Assembly: GCA_016926295.1 (NCBI GenBank)
Contig: JAFGOX010000041.1
Span: 1-35,191, forward strand
DNA from: Candidatus Iainarchaeum sp.
GTDB taxonomy: Archaea; Iainarchaeota; Iainarchaeia; JAFGOX01
Reading direction: 5' to 3'
Length of the DNA stretch: 35,191 bases
Both the position numbers and the translations under genes were made by a program. Each line of letters opens with the position of its first letter. The first letter of the stretch is position 1. The notes beneath the pieces were generated by a model, which was not told the DNA's origin, searched no databases, and saw only the letters and a program-made list of their open reading frames with translations. Positions 19,001 through 26,845 of this stretch are shown here, piece by piece.

Positions 19001-21445
19001 GTCCTTCTTCAATGCGTCAAGCATCTCCTGCCTTTCGCCCTTAATAATATGCCATTCCTTGATCTTGTCTTCGACCTTGTCCAGTTGTCTCAGGGACTCC
19101 ACTTTCTTCTCTTCGTACTCTGCAATCCCTGCAACCTCGTCAATCACGGTTCTTCTCATTCTAGGGGTCATTTCAATAACCCTTTCAATATCTCCCTGCA
19201 AAACAACGTTATGGCCGGAAGTACTGATATTAAGACTCATAAGCAACGCATGGATTGCGCTCCTTGTGGTCCTTTTCCCGTCAATTCTATAAACCGATTT
19301 GCCCTGTTTGTCAATTGTTCTCGTGACAACATAATCCTTTTCCCCGTCCTTTAGGACAACACTAACGCGGGCCTTGCCATCAACTGACTTGTGAAAAACT
19401 AGGTCACTTAATCTGTCTGCACGAATTGTCTTAAGACTGGAAATTCCAAAAACAAACATCAGAGCGTCAATTACATTGGAATTATGAACAATACAATTTT
19501 CTGCAACAAAATTATGATAAGGAATTACGGTTAAATCATAAACATATTTGTCTTTTGGGACAATCCTTCTTATATCTACTATTTCTTCCCAATAAACCTC
19601 TGAATTGGCCAATCTGCGTAACAACGTTATTTTTTCTCTTACTAGGACACTATTACTTTTCATAAGTTGTGAGAATGCTAATTTAATTTTAGATAAGGTT
19701 TGTCTGTTTGGTACTCTGGCGCCACGTATAAAATCACTAATATTATTCGCAACACCTGCATATTGTGCAAATCCTTTTTGACTTATTCTAAACGTGTGTA
19801 AAAATAAATCCAACCCCAAAAAAAGCTCATTTTCATTAACTTTTTCTATTTCATTTAATTTACTCTCAAAAATATCTGCAACCTCAATTAATCCTGCCCT
19901 ACTTGGTGCACAAGATCCTTCTAAATAAGCCTTAAGCTTTGGATGCCCAAAACCACTGAGTTCTTTTGAATTAACTCTTAATATAGAAAACAAATCACGA
20001 ATAATTGGCTGAACACCCGGTATAACATCAAAATTTGGATTTGTTTTTTTATTTTGGAAAGATTCTAAAACCTGCGTCAAAGTTTCTTTCTTTTTACCAA
20101 CAAGATAAATGTTTTCATTAAACAAACCTAAATTTCCCTTACCATAAATAGATAATCTATAATGGGTTCTACGAACTTTGTTCTTAGTATTAGCTGCACA
20201 TTTCTCAGTCTTACTAATTGTTGAAGAAATTCCTAACCTAAGCAGAAGCGTTTGCATAGCATATATTATATCTTTGCTGGCTGAAGTAAGTTCAAGATGA
20301 TTTTTAGAAACGTGGCCGTCACCAGAAAAATAACTTCCAATTAAGTGGCCTATTTCCTCATTTGTTAACTCAAACACAAAAGGACTAAATTTCTTAGTTG
20401 CTGCATGTGCACCTTGTTTTAAACCAAAAAGGTTTTCAAGATAAACGCCTGCAGCATGAGAAAAAATCATTGAATCATAGCAATTTGGCTTATACTTCTT
20501 TGTATATGCCATAGCCCCAAACAGTTTCTTTGATAGTTTTTCAAAATCTGCTATTATTTTCTTATCTTCATTAATAATTCTAATTTGATTTGAATTCTGG
20601 AACCCGCCTTCTGCGAATAAGTAACCCGCATACCTTGCCAAATCTGCACTAATTTTTGGAACTGCTACTGTTTTGTTTTGTGATTTTGATTTAATTTCTG
20701 TAACAAAGCTAACTATTTCATTTTCTCTACCAATTGCACATAATATTTTTACAAGCCAATAAATATTAACTGCTTGTTTATCCCTTATTCCTTTAATTAC
20801 ATTTTTTGGGATTCCAACTTTAACTGACACATTTACAACTGAACCATAAGCCTTCATTAAATCTGAAATTAAAGAATATACCTTATCTGAATAAGGAACA
20901 TAAATATTATCTTCAAGCCCAAATAAATTAAGTAATAAATTATCACGCCTAAGATTAACTTCTAATTTTCGCGGAGTTGCGACTTTAGAACCAACACTAA
21001 GTTCTTCTGCCTTAGCTGAAGTTATCTTTCCATCTTTTAGAATAATTAAGGGGTGATAAGGTGTTGTTGTAATTTCTTTTCCCGAGCGTAACTTTATATT
21101 TAATAAATTTTCAGGTGCAGTACGTTTTATGAATGCCGTAACTGGAACTTGCTCAATTTTTGCAGTATTTGGATTTAATGAAAGAATTTCTATGCCTTCG
21201 GGGTTACCCAAAGTAAAAATCCCATCATCCATATTTTCTGTTTCTGCGGTCTTAAGGAGTGCAGTATCTACAATATCTTTAATAGTTCTAACCTTTCCAT
21301 TCGCTAATTGAATCTTAGAATCTCCAACTAAACACTTGCCGGAGCCGTTTGCCCCCACAACCGCGGTCAACCCATTAGCAACGGGTATGTCTGCCTTCTT
21401 GAAAGACTTGAAATTTCTAAGTTTAAGCGCATGTATCTTAACCAT
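16100..21445 (-). CDS. smc: Chromosome segregation protein SMC precursor with in-frame intein
   Basis: GANGSGK...S Walker A split by intein; C-terminal LSGGEKTLTSLAFLFAIQ and FYILDEADAALD; hinge and long coiled coils. Confidence 0.96.
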   Translation of the reverse strand: MVKIHALKLRNFKSFKKADIPVANGLTAVVGANGSGKCLVGDSKIQLANGKVRTIKDIVDTALLKTAETENMDDGIFTLGNPEGIEILSLNPNTAKIEQVPVTAFIKRTAPENLLNIKLRSGKEITTTPYHPLIILKDGKITSAKAEELSVGSKVATPRKLEVNLRRDNLLLNLFGLEDNIYVPYSDKVYSLISDLMKAYGSVVNVSVKVGIPKNVIKGIRDKQAVNIYWLVKILCAIGRENEIVSFVTEIKSKSQNKTVAVPKISADLARYAGYLFAEGGFQNSNQIRIINEDKKIIADFEKLSKKLFGAMAYTKKYKPNCYDSMIFSHAAGVYLENLFGLKQGAHAATKKFSPFVFELTNEEIGHLIGSYFSGDGHVSKNHLELTSASKDIIYAMQTLLLRLGISSTISKTEKCAANTKNKVRRTHYRLSIYGKGNLGLFNENIYLVGKKKETLTQVLESFQNKKTNPNFDVIPGVQPIIRDLFSILRVNSKELSGFGHPKLKAYLEGSCAPSRAGLIEVADIFESKLNEIEKVNENELFLGLDLFLHTFRISQKGFAQYAGVANNISDFIRGARVPNRQTLSKIKLAFSQLMKSNSVLVREKITLLRRLANSEVYWEEIVDIRRIVPKDKYVYDLTVIPYHNFVAENCIVHNSNVIDALMFVFGISSLKTIRADRLSDLVFHKSVDGKARVSVVLKDGEKDYVVTRTIDKQGKSVYRIDGKRTTRSAIHALLMSLNISTSGHNVVLQGDIERVIEMTPRMRRTVIDEVAGIAEYEEKKVESLRQLDKVEDKIKEWHIIKGERQEMLDALKKDKEDAERFQELNTKVKRIKSTVLGSEIQRYEKDFEHNRKLLESSDTKIKEAKEKIEELDAEISTWDKKLKDLNKEILESGGAGQTKLAQDMEKLRTDIELNKEKTKSRKEQISKNTQAIQELRERQSNIESEITQKENELKALEEKNAPELKKLKDLRDKQTELLEKYKQEDESAYEHESQLRKKSIEIDGLKEQFYLLKAAIDAYTREIEIKKEQSQGAEEAIKKAQSRYDAIEEELASYKNELDSVNRSISSYFEEEKRVNKKFETVENELKAIREDYVSLKTTLSTLKSAGLMQPPGVDALIEAKKKSEISGIYGTVADLCKYSDNNAVAIETAIGSKMFYVVVDDDKTATDCINYLKKKNLGRVAFIPLNKIRGRAITAEVKPLAKNAGAIDFAINLVDFRESFRPAFEYIFGDTLVIDKIESARKVGVGKIRMVTEDGDISESSGVMLGGSRNKKTLTIKDVKRVKELEQQVMDVEAMKRNALSDIERVRIESNELREKRAEIEGKIKEVEKERNILSEQLGDTQKGLLVSVKDIESHVKLKKKESEKLLTKISQLETEKKEIETLVAKSRASKSRLEIDDLSKQIDALKESMSTQTVGVQRLKTEIEQGLEIRKKETVAQIENISKETDSFDNEIKVSNNSITILSKELEKKEIELRKTSKSLETLLERKDAVDKKLEELGMSKGKHLGRISGIESSVNEARINMAKVETKLADLKEEFKQYVGVEPLKDSVSDLMRQLPELEAKIEALGAVNMRALTLYDEYLQKINEIEEKIDILRREREVVLDMISKIDSKREKAFRETFDSIRVNFETVYPQLTEGKGTLKIDNEEDLFNSGLLIEAAPKGRAMLRNIDALSGGEKTLTSLAFLFAIQQHKPAPFYILDEADAALDAVNANKLGGLLKNYANISQFVIISHNDIVIRAVDQVIGVARGADGSSVVGLKLSGKDVQKPITDETIKIEE
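19481..21334 (-). mobile_element. SMC intein (618 aa) with LAGLIDADG homing endonuclease
   Basis: N-terminal splice block CLVGDSKIQLANG, block B TTPYHPLI, LAGLIDADG-type YAGYLFAEGGF and IGSYFSGDGHV, block F VYDLTVIPYHNFVAEN, C-terminal CIVHN followed by Ser. Confidence 0.95.
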
Positions 21446-21479
21446 GTTGGGCCGCCCTGATATTTACTGTAGTTACTGA

Positions 21480-22304
21480 CTATTTCTTGTTTTCTGAATA
21501 ATAGTACGAAGGGACTAAAAACATATACCAAGCCAAAACCCCGTTTACAAGCGCCAGAGAGACGCTCAGAAGAGGCTCGTCCAGATTGATTAAGACAAAG
21601 CTTAGTAAGTTGAAAACTACCGTGACAATAATTCCGCTCGCCAAGACAAGCAGGAATATGTGCAAGTACTTGCCCCTTGAAAACTCCAGGCTTGCGCGTA
21701 TCGCCTTCTGCGGCTTCAAATCAGCATTCATTACAAATGCCGGAATTGCCACGAAAAGCTTTATTACAAACATGAAAGCCAGTACTGCAAATAATAGTAC
21801 GAATAATGTTGAAATTACTGTACTAATAATCCCCATATTCGGGAGTAATGTAAAGGCTTGGAACAATACAAGGAATAGCAATCCTACCACCATACTAAAA
21901 AGGAATAGCAGGAAGCTGAGTGATATCATTCCGGGGACTCTTTTGAATAATAATCCAAGCTCGTGAGAAAGGGGGGTGGTTTCTTTTGCTGACTTAACGC
22001 CGGCTGCTGCAAGGGCAAATAAGAAGACGCTAAAGAAGAATCCTACAAACCCTAACAGTATAAGGAAATTGAATGCGTCAGGCTGGGTTGCGTAAAGGGC
22101 GGACGGTACTGCTGCCAAGGGCTGGCCTGCCCCGAGGATGGTAAACATGGAGTCTGCCAAATCATATGACACATTTAGCAAATAGTCTGAAAATGCAAAA
22201 CTCATGATTAAATTTATAGCAATAAACAGAACCAAAATCAAGGGCGCTTTGGCGAATTGCTCAAAGGGCTTTATCAAATATTTTAGGCACATCTCTACCA
22301 CCAT
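21480..22304 (-). CDS. Multi-pass membrane protein of unknown function
   Basis: 274-aa ORF with about six hydrophobic segments. Confidence 0.75.
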   Translation of the reverse strand: MVVEMCLKYLIKPFEQFAKAPLILVLFIAINLIMSFAFSDYLLNVSYDLADSMFTILGAGQPLAAVPSALYATQPDAFNFLILLGFVGFFFSVFLFALAAAGVKSAKETTPLSHELGLLFKRVPGMISLSFLLFLFSMVVGLLFLVLFQAFTLLPNMGIISTVISTLFVLLFAVLAFMFVIKLFVAIPAFVMNADLKPQKAIRASLEFSRGKYLHIFLLVLASGIIVTVVFNLLSFVLINLDEPLLSVSLALVNGVLAWYMFLVPSYYYSENKK

Positions 22305-22398
22305 CTCCTTATTAAAACCTTTGCCTGCATAGGTTATATATTGAATTTAACCAACTAACGCACAAGTCTTTTTAAATGTATATAACAGGTGTTAAAGT

Positions 22399-22683
22399 AT
22401 GGAATTCCCATTGAAAATCAATATGTACTGCCCTAAATGCAACAAGCACTCCGAGCACAAGCTCAAGGAATGGAAAAAGGGTAAGCGAGACTTCATGAGA
22501 AAGAAAAGTAGATTTGTCTACGGAAAACGTTTCATGGGTTATGGTGCCAACAGGCCAAAGGCTACAGGCACTAAGAAGCAGGCAAAGCGTTTTATTGCAC
22601 TGGCAACCTGTAGTATCTGCAAAAGAAAAGTTTACTTCAAATCAGCAACAAGAATGAAAAAAGCACAATTAGCGCAAAAATAA
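22399..22683 (+). CDS. rpl44e: 50S ribosomal protein L44e
   Basis: YCPKCNKHSEHKLKEWKKGK...ATCSICKRKVYFKSATRMKKAQL. Confidence 0.95.
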   Translation: MEFPLKINMYCPKCNKHSEHKLKEWKKGKRDFMRKKSRFVYGKRFMGYGANRPKATGTKKQAKRFIALATCSICKRKVYFKSATRMKKAQLAQK

Positions 22684-22692
22684 GCTATTTCT

Positions 22693-22773
22693 ACTGGCAA
22701 TTTGTGAACAAATTTATACAATGTGAATCAGTAGCCAGTTTGCTCATCATTCCTAAGTCAGCGTTTGTTCACA
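22693..22773. repeat. Interleaved inverted repeats between L44e and tRNA-Phe
   Basis: ACTGGC 22693-22698 / GCCAGT 22734-22739 interleaved with TGTGAACAAA 22703-22712 / TTTGTTCACA 22764-22773 (perfect 10 bp). Confidence 0.5.
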
Positions 22774-22815
22774 TCATCATCTTCTTCTAAAGTAGGAGAA
22801 CAAGCATTTATAAAG

Positions 22816-22888
22816 TGGGAAGGGTGGGAATTGAACCCACGGCCTCTCGGTCTTCAGCCGAGCGCTCTCCCGACTGAGCTACCTTCCC
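22816..22888 (-). tRNA. tRNA-Phe (GAA)
   Basis: Reverse complement GGGAAGGTAGCTCAGTCGGGAGAGCGCTCGGCTGAAGACCGAGAGGCCGTGGGTTCAATTCCCACCCTTCCCA folds as a complete cloverleaf, anticodon GAA; no encoded CCA, no intron. Confidence 0.96.
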
Positions 22889-22973
22889 TAAAAGTCGGAT
22901 GTGAGATACTAAGCATTAGCGTAAAAAAGGCTTTAAATGTATTAGGTCAACCTGGCTGATTTCCTATTTAAAA

Positions 22974-24269
22974 ATGTTTCCACGCTCTAGTTTATATATG
23001 AGGGCGGGGAGATTAATACTGCTATTGTTAATTTTGCCTTTTTTTGTTAATGCGTATGAGTGCAATGTAGATATTACTAACTACACGACTGACACAACAG
23101 TCAGCGCAAGCAGTTCAATACTGTACAAGATATATGTTGCCAACAAGGGCAGCGATACAATTGACCTTATTTTCACAACCAACAGTCCTTACAGTTATGA
23201 TATAGACCCATTAACAAAATCCTTAAGCCCCGGAAGGGGCCAGTGGGTTGACTTCAGGGTTTATGTCCCCAGCTCAGCAAGCAACGGGCAAAAGCAGATT
23301 AATTTCAATGCAGTAAGATACGACGGAAGCACAAGCTGTGTGAATGAGGGCTATCTGTCACTTTACGTGATAAACGGCTCGGGGAATACAACCAGTGACA
23401 GCTTAAGCTATGAGAATGTGGAAATAACCAACTGGCCTTCAGACATGTCAAGTCTGGCAGGGCAAAGCCTGACTTTCGGATTTGTGCTGAAGAACAGGAG
23501 CTATGACGGAATAAGTGTTGACGTAGGACTTGACACCCGCATCAAGTGGGAGTGCGATACAACCAATGTTTATCTGGGCCCTTATGACTCAAAGAATATA
23601 CAGTTCACTGTTTACCCGACAAACAATGACGCAGGGAACAACACAGTAAAGTTCTTTGCGAATTACAAAGGGCATACATTGAGAAAGGAACTGGGGCTTC
23701 TGGTCTATGAAACTACTGAGGCAAATGATAAAACAATAACCGAACCCATAACACAAATCGGGCAATTGACTTTGGAAACAAAAGATCTGGAACGAAAAAT
23801 AGTCGGAAACAATGTCGAGAATGAATTCACTTTAGTTGTAAAAAATGAGAATCCGTTTGATACAGTCGCAGAGGAAATAGTAGTTGAGGACATTCCCGAA
23901 GACTGGAGCGTAAAGATAGAAAGAGACTCGTTCATGGTTTTTTCCGGGGAAATTGCGGAAACAAAAATCAAAATAATTCCAATCGGTGAGACCAGGGATG
24001 CTACAGCAAAAATCAGCATTTACTATGCCGGACAGAAGACAGGAACAACGACTATTGAAATAAACGAAGAACTTACCCCTTTGGGAGGAAGCGGTTTATT
24101 CCTTGGAGCTAGCGGGGGCGTTTTGCAGGCTGTGCTTGCAATAGTCGGCGCGGTATTGTTGATTATGTTTATCTCTAATTTAGTTAGACGATATGAATAC
24201 GAAAGAACAACGAAGGAACAGGAGCTTGCAAAAAGAAAGCAGGAAGAGCAGATGAGGCATTATTTTTAA
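22974..24269 (+). CDS. Exported, C-terminally membrane-anchored protein with NEW3/CARDB-like beta domains
   Basis: Signal peptide, repeated beta-sandwich-like sequence, C-terminal TM and charged tail. Start could be 22974 or 22998. Confidence 0.75.
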   Translation: MFPRSSLYMRAGRLILLLLILPFFVNAYECNVDITNYTTDTTVSASSSILYKIYVANKGSDTIDLIFTTNSPYSYDIDPLTKSLSPGRGQWVDFRVYVPSSASNGQKQINFNAVRYDGSTSCVNEGYLSLYVINGSGNTTSDSLSYENVEITNWPSDMSSLAGQSLTFGFVLKNRSYDGISVDVGLDTRIKWECDTTNVYLGPYDSKNIQFTVYPTNNDAGNNTVKFFANYKGHTLRKELGLLVYETTEANDKTITEPITQIGQLTLETKDLERKIVGNNVENEFTLVVKNENPFDTVAEEIVVEDIPEDWSVKIERDSFMVFSGEIAETKIKIIPIGETRDATAKISIYYAGQKTGTTTIEINEELTPLGGSGLFLGASGGVLQAVLAIVGAVLLIMFISNLVRRYEYERTTKEQELAKRKQEEQMRHYF

Positions 24270-24323
24270 AAATCAACAATCAACGAACCAAAAATACAAA
24301 TATTACTAATAGCATAATAAATC

Positions 24324-24554
24324 GTGAAGAAATTGAGAAGAGACTGGGGTGTTGAGCAGTTTCGGGCTGCCGAGCTGGAAATAAACCAATTGACAGAAAG
24401 AATAGACAATTTGGCAGCAAGGGACGATTTAAATCCTAACACGCAAAATGAGAGGCTGGACAGTTTAATCTGGGACAAATACTTATTGCAGATTAAGGTA
24501 AATAAAGAAAGGCTGCATATGAAAAGAATGCGGGAGAAACTTCTGGAGAATTAA
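24324..24554 (+). CDS. Small conserved-looking coiled-coil protein (GTG start)
   Basis: 76-aa ORF, compact spacing with the following ORF. Confidence 0.5.
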   Translation: MKKLRRDWGVEQFRAAELEINQLTERIDNLAARDDLNPNTQNERLDSLIWDKYLLQIKVNKERLHMKRMREKLLEN

Positions 24555-24555
24555 T

Positions 24556-24831
24556 ATGGATTATGAGGAAATAAAAAAAAATCCTGAGTATACCCGGATA
24601 ACTGACGAAATAACAAGGATAATTGAACTGACCCCCGAAGACATGTTTAATGCAATAAAGAAATGCCAAATAATGGGCCCGATTGTTGACTTCAAAGATA
24701 TTAAGAAAGACGAGTTCTTTATGAGCGAGTTCAATAAGATGAAACTAAAAATGATAGATATCGAGGCAGACCCACTGATAAGAAAAAGGAACGAACTGAT
24801 TGATTCATTAAAAAATAAAAATAAAAAATAG
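24556..24831 (+). CDS. Small hypothetical protein
   Basis: 91-aa ORF, ATG 1 nt after preceding stop; charged helical. Confidence 0.55.
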   Translation: MDYEEIKKNPEYTRITDEITRIIELTPEDMFNAIKKCQIMGPIVDFKDIKKDEFFMSEFNKMKLKMIDIEADPLIRKRNELIDSLKNKNKK

Positions 24832-24849
24832 AGAAGACAAGAAAGATTT

Positions 24850-25593
24850 TTACCTTCTTTTCTTGGCTGCTACTCGAGTTGGTTTTGCTTCTAATCTTTC
24901 GAAGAAACCATCGAATACTTGTTGGTGTTTCTTTGCTGATATGGCAATTGGGTCTTTAAGTCCCCATCCAAGTGCGATTGCTACTCCAACACCTAATGCT
25001 ACAGATACTGCAGCTACGAAAAGCACAAATGCCTGTTGAAGTATTGATATGTCAACACCCGGTAAGAACATTGGTAATGCTATTACTAATGCCATATATC
25101 CTACAAATACCTTTATTACAAAGGCTACGCTTTCAGCCATTGCTAGTTCTTTCTTTCCAATGATCATGTCACCAATGTACCTTGCGAATAGTAAGGCTGC
25201 GACAACGATCAAGATACCTTGTGCTAAGCCAGGAAGGTATGCTAATACCCAAAGTATTACTGTTGAGAAGTATCCAAGGCTTACGATTTCTGTAGCTTGA
25301 CCAAGGAACAAGAATATTATGTACAGTGTAAGAAAGAAGTTTATTATTGTTGTTAATGTGTATTTTCCTAGAGTCGGTGTAATTCCCTGTTTCGCTATCT
25401 TTTCCTCTATTTCAAACTCATCCATGGCTTTCCTGACAATTGTTGTAATTATCCATGCTACGATATAACCAATAGCAAAGAAAAGCAATACAACAATAAG
25501 TGCTAAAAATGCACCCAGAATGCCAGTTGCGGTATCTGCGAAGAAAGCTGACAACTTAGCATAAACGGCTGTTGGGAGTGTTTCTGCTGTCAT
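24850..25593 (-). CDS. Membrane protein with MscS-type conserved TM helices (no MscS beta domain)
   Basis: Repeated hydrophobic segments with ALGVGVAIALGWGLKDPIA near the C-terminus. Confidence 0.7.
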   Translation of the reverse strand: MTAETLPTAVYAKLSAFFADTATGILGAFLALIVVLLFFAIGYIVAWIITTIVRKAMDEFEIEEKIAKQGITPTLGKYTLTTIINFFLTLYIIFLFLGQATEIVSLGYFSTVILWVLAYLPGLAQGILIVVAALLFARYIGDMIIGKKELAMAESVAFVIKVFVGYMALVIALPMFLPGVDISILQQAFVLFVAAVSVALGVGVAIALGWGLKDPIAISAKKHQQVFDGFFERLEAKPTRVAAKKRR

Positions 25594-25759
25594 TTAATCT
25601 TCACCTCCATATATGAAGTGACTTTAATAAGCATACTTTCTTTATAAAGGTTTTGATTTAGACTGGATTCAAAAGTAGTTACAAAAGACTAAACAACAAA
25701 AAGTTTTCCAGATATTTTCGGAACATAAATCAGGGCCATAGCGCAGAATGCAAAAACCT

Positions 25760-25836
25760 GAAGTGTTCCCATTGCTAAAAACAAAATACAAAAAGAATAA
25801 AAAGAATGAACGGGACAGCCCAAAAAAAGCTGCCCG
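25760..25836 (-). terminator. Hairpin plus T-rich tracts downstream of TrmB-like gene
   Basis: CGGGaCAGC (25811-25819) / GCTGCCCG (25829-25836); on the minus strand followed by TTCATTCTTTTTATTCTTTTTGTATTTTGTTTTTAG. Confidence 0.6.
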
Positions 25837-25869
25837 CGTTGCATACACTTGAAATAGAGAAGAATTATC

Positions 25870-26634
25870 TTATTTCAGAAGTTTCTGGAAATTTTGGGCA
25901 AATTCTTGGCTTCTTACCCACAAGGCAACTTCGTTCTTTGCGCCACCGTTTTTTGCTTCAGGAGTTAAAAGCAAAATTGCGTGGTCGTTGTCGAACAACA
26001 TGAACCTGTATCCGTTTTCTGCGTGGTTCAAAGTAGCATAATCCCTCAACTTCTCTGCAGCTTTTGCATTTGCGCCTTTTATCGGTGCTCTAATGCTTAT
26101 CTTTACGCCTTTGTTCTTTGCGGCCTTCAAAGATTTCTGCAGTGTTGTTGATTTTCTTGCAAGCCCTGCTTCAGATGTCGATATGACAATGTTCTGGCTT
26201 GCATTTTCAATAAGCTCTTGCATCTTTGTGTAGATGTTACCTCTTCCTCTCAATGTCCATACAAGGTCCATTGACGCAGAATCAGCAATATCGCTACCAG
26301 AATCAGAAACAAGAACGTCTTTAAGTTCTCCAGTGATTGAATCAATGCTCTTAATGTGCGCTTCATGCTCAGAAGCTTTTGTTTTCTTAAGAACATCTGA
26401 AACTGCTGCTATTTCCCTTGCGCTGTATTTTACAGGTCTGCCGGGTTGTACCATGACAAAGCCCTTTTTCTCAAGGGATGCTAAAACATCATATTGCCTA
26501 GGTCTAGGTATCTTAGCCAAGGCACTTATTTTACCAGCTGTGGCTGAACCATTCTTTGACAATGCATAGTAGGTTCTAGACTCATACTGGTTTAGTCCAA
26601 GTTTTGACAATAAGTCTAATGCTGACTTTTCCAT
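25870..26634 (-). CDS. TrmB-family transcriptional regulator
   Basis: LLSKLGLNQYESRTYYALSKNGSATAGKISALAKIPRPRQYDVLASLEKKGFV wHTH typical of TrmB family. Confidence 0.87.
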   Translation of the reverse strand: MEKSALDLLSKLGLNQYESRTYYALSKNGSATAGKISALAKIPRPRQYDVLASLEKKGFVMVQPGRPVKYSAREIAAVSDVLKKTKASEHEAHIKSIDSITGELKDVLVSDSGSDIADSASMDLVWTLRGRGNIYTKMQELIENASQNIVISTSEAGLARKSTTLQKSLKAAKNKGVKISIRAPIKGANAKAAEKLRDYATLNHAENGYRFMLFDNDHAILLLTPEAKNGGAKNEVALWVRSQEFAQNFQKLLK

Positions 26635-26727
26635 TTTATTTCAACTCCTCTACCTCAAAGTGTATCTACTATACTATAATAACATTAGTAAAGTATTTAA
26701 ACATGTGCCCACTTATATTATATTAGT

Positions 26728-26820
26728 GTTACCCATAAGTAGGTGTAACAGGGGAGAATCAAGGGGAGAACAAAGTAAAATAAGCTCAAATAAGGCTTTT
26801 AAGCCAATATAAAGGCTTAA
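26728..26820. promoter_or_regulatory. Inverted repeats between TrmB-like gene and divergent NEW3-like gene
   Basis: GTTACccataagtaggtGTAAC (26728-26749); TTAAGCC (26799-26805) / GGCTTAA (26814-26820), with AAGGCTT at 26792-26798. Confidence 0.4.
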
Positions 26821-26845
26821 TAACCCTTAAAAAGAAGGTGCCTAA

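Noticed and set aside
16362-19354. Multiple ORFs antisense to SMC coiled coil
   Set aside because: Ser/Leu/Phe-rich shadows of E/K-rich coiled-coil codons.
16100-21445. Large insertion in SMC considered as assembly error or gene fusion
   Set aside because: Exact intein splice blocks at both ends and an in-frame reading make an intein the clear explanation.
22765-22959. 64-aa ORF containing WELNPRPLGLQPSALPTELPS
   Set aside because: This is the antisense translation of the tRNA-Phe gene, a common spurious ORF pattern.
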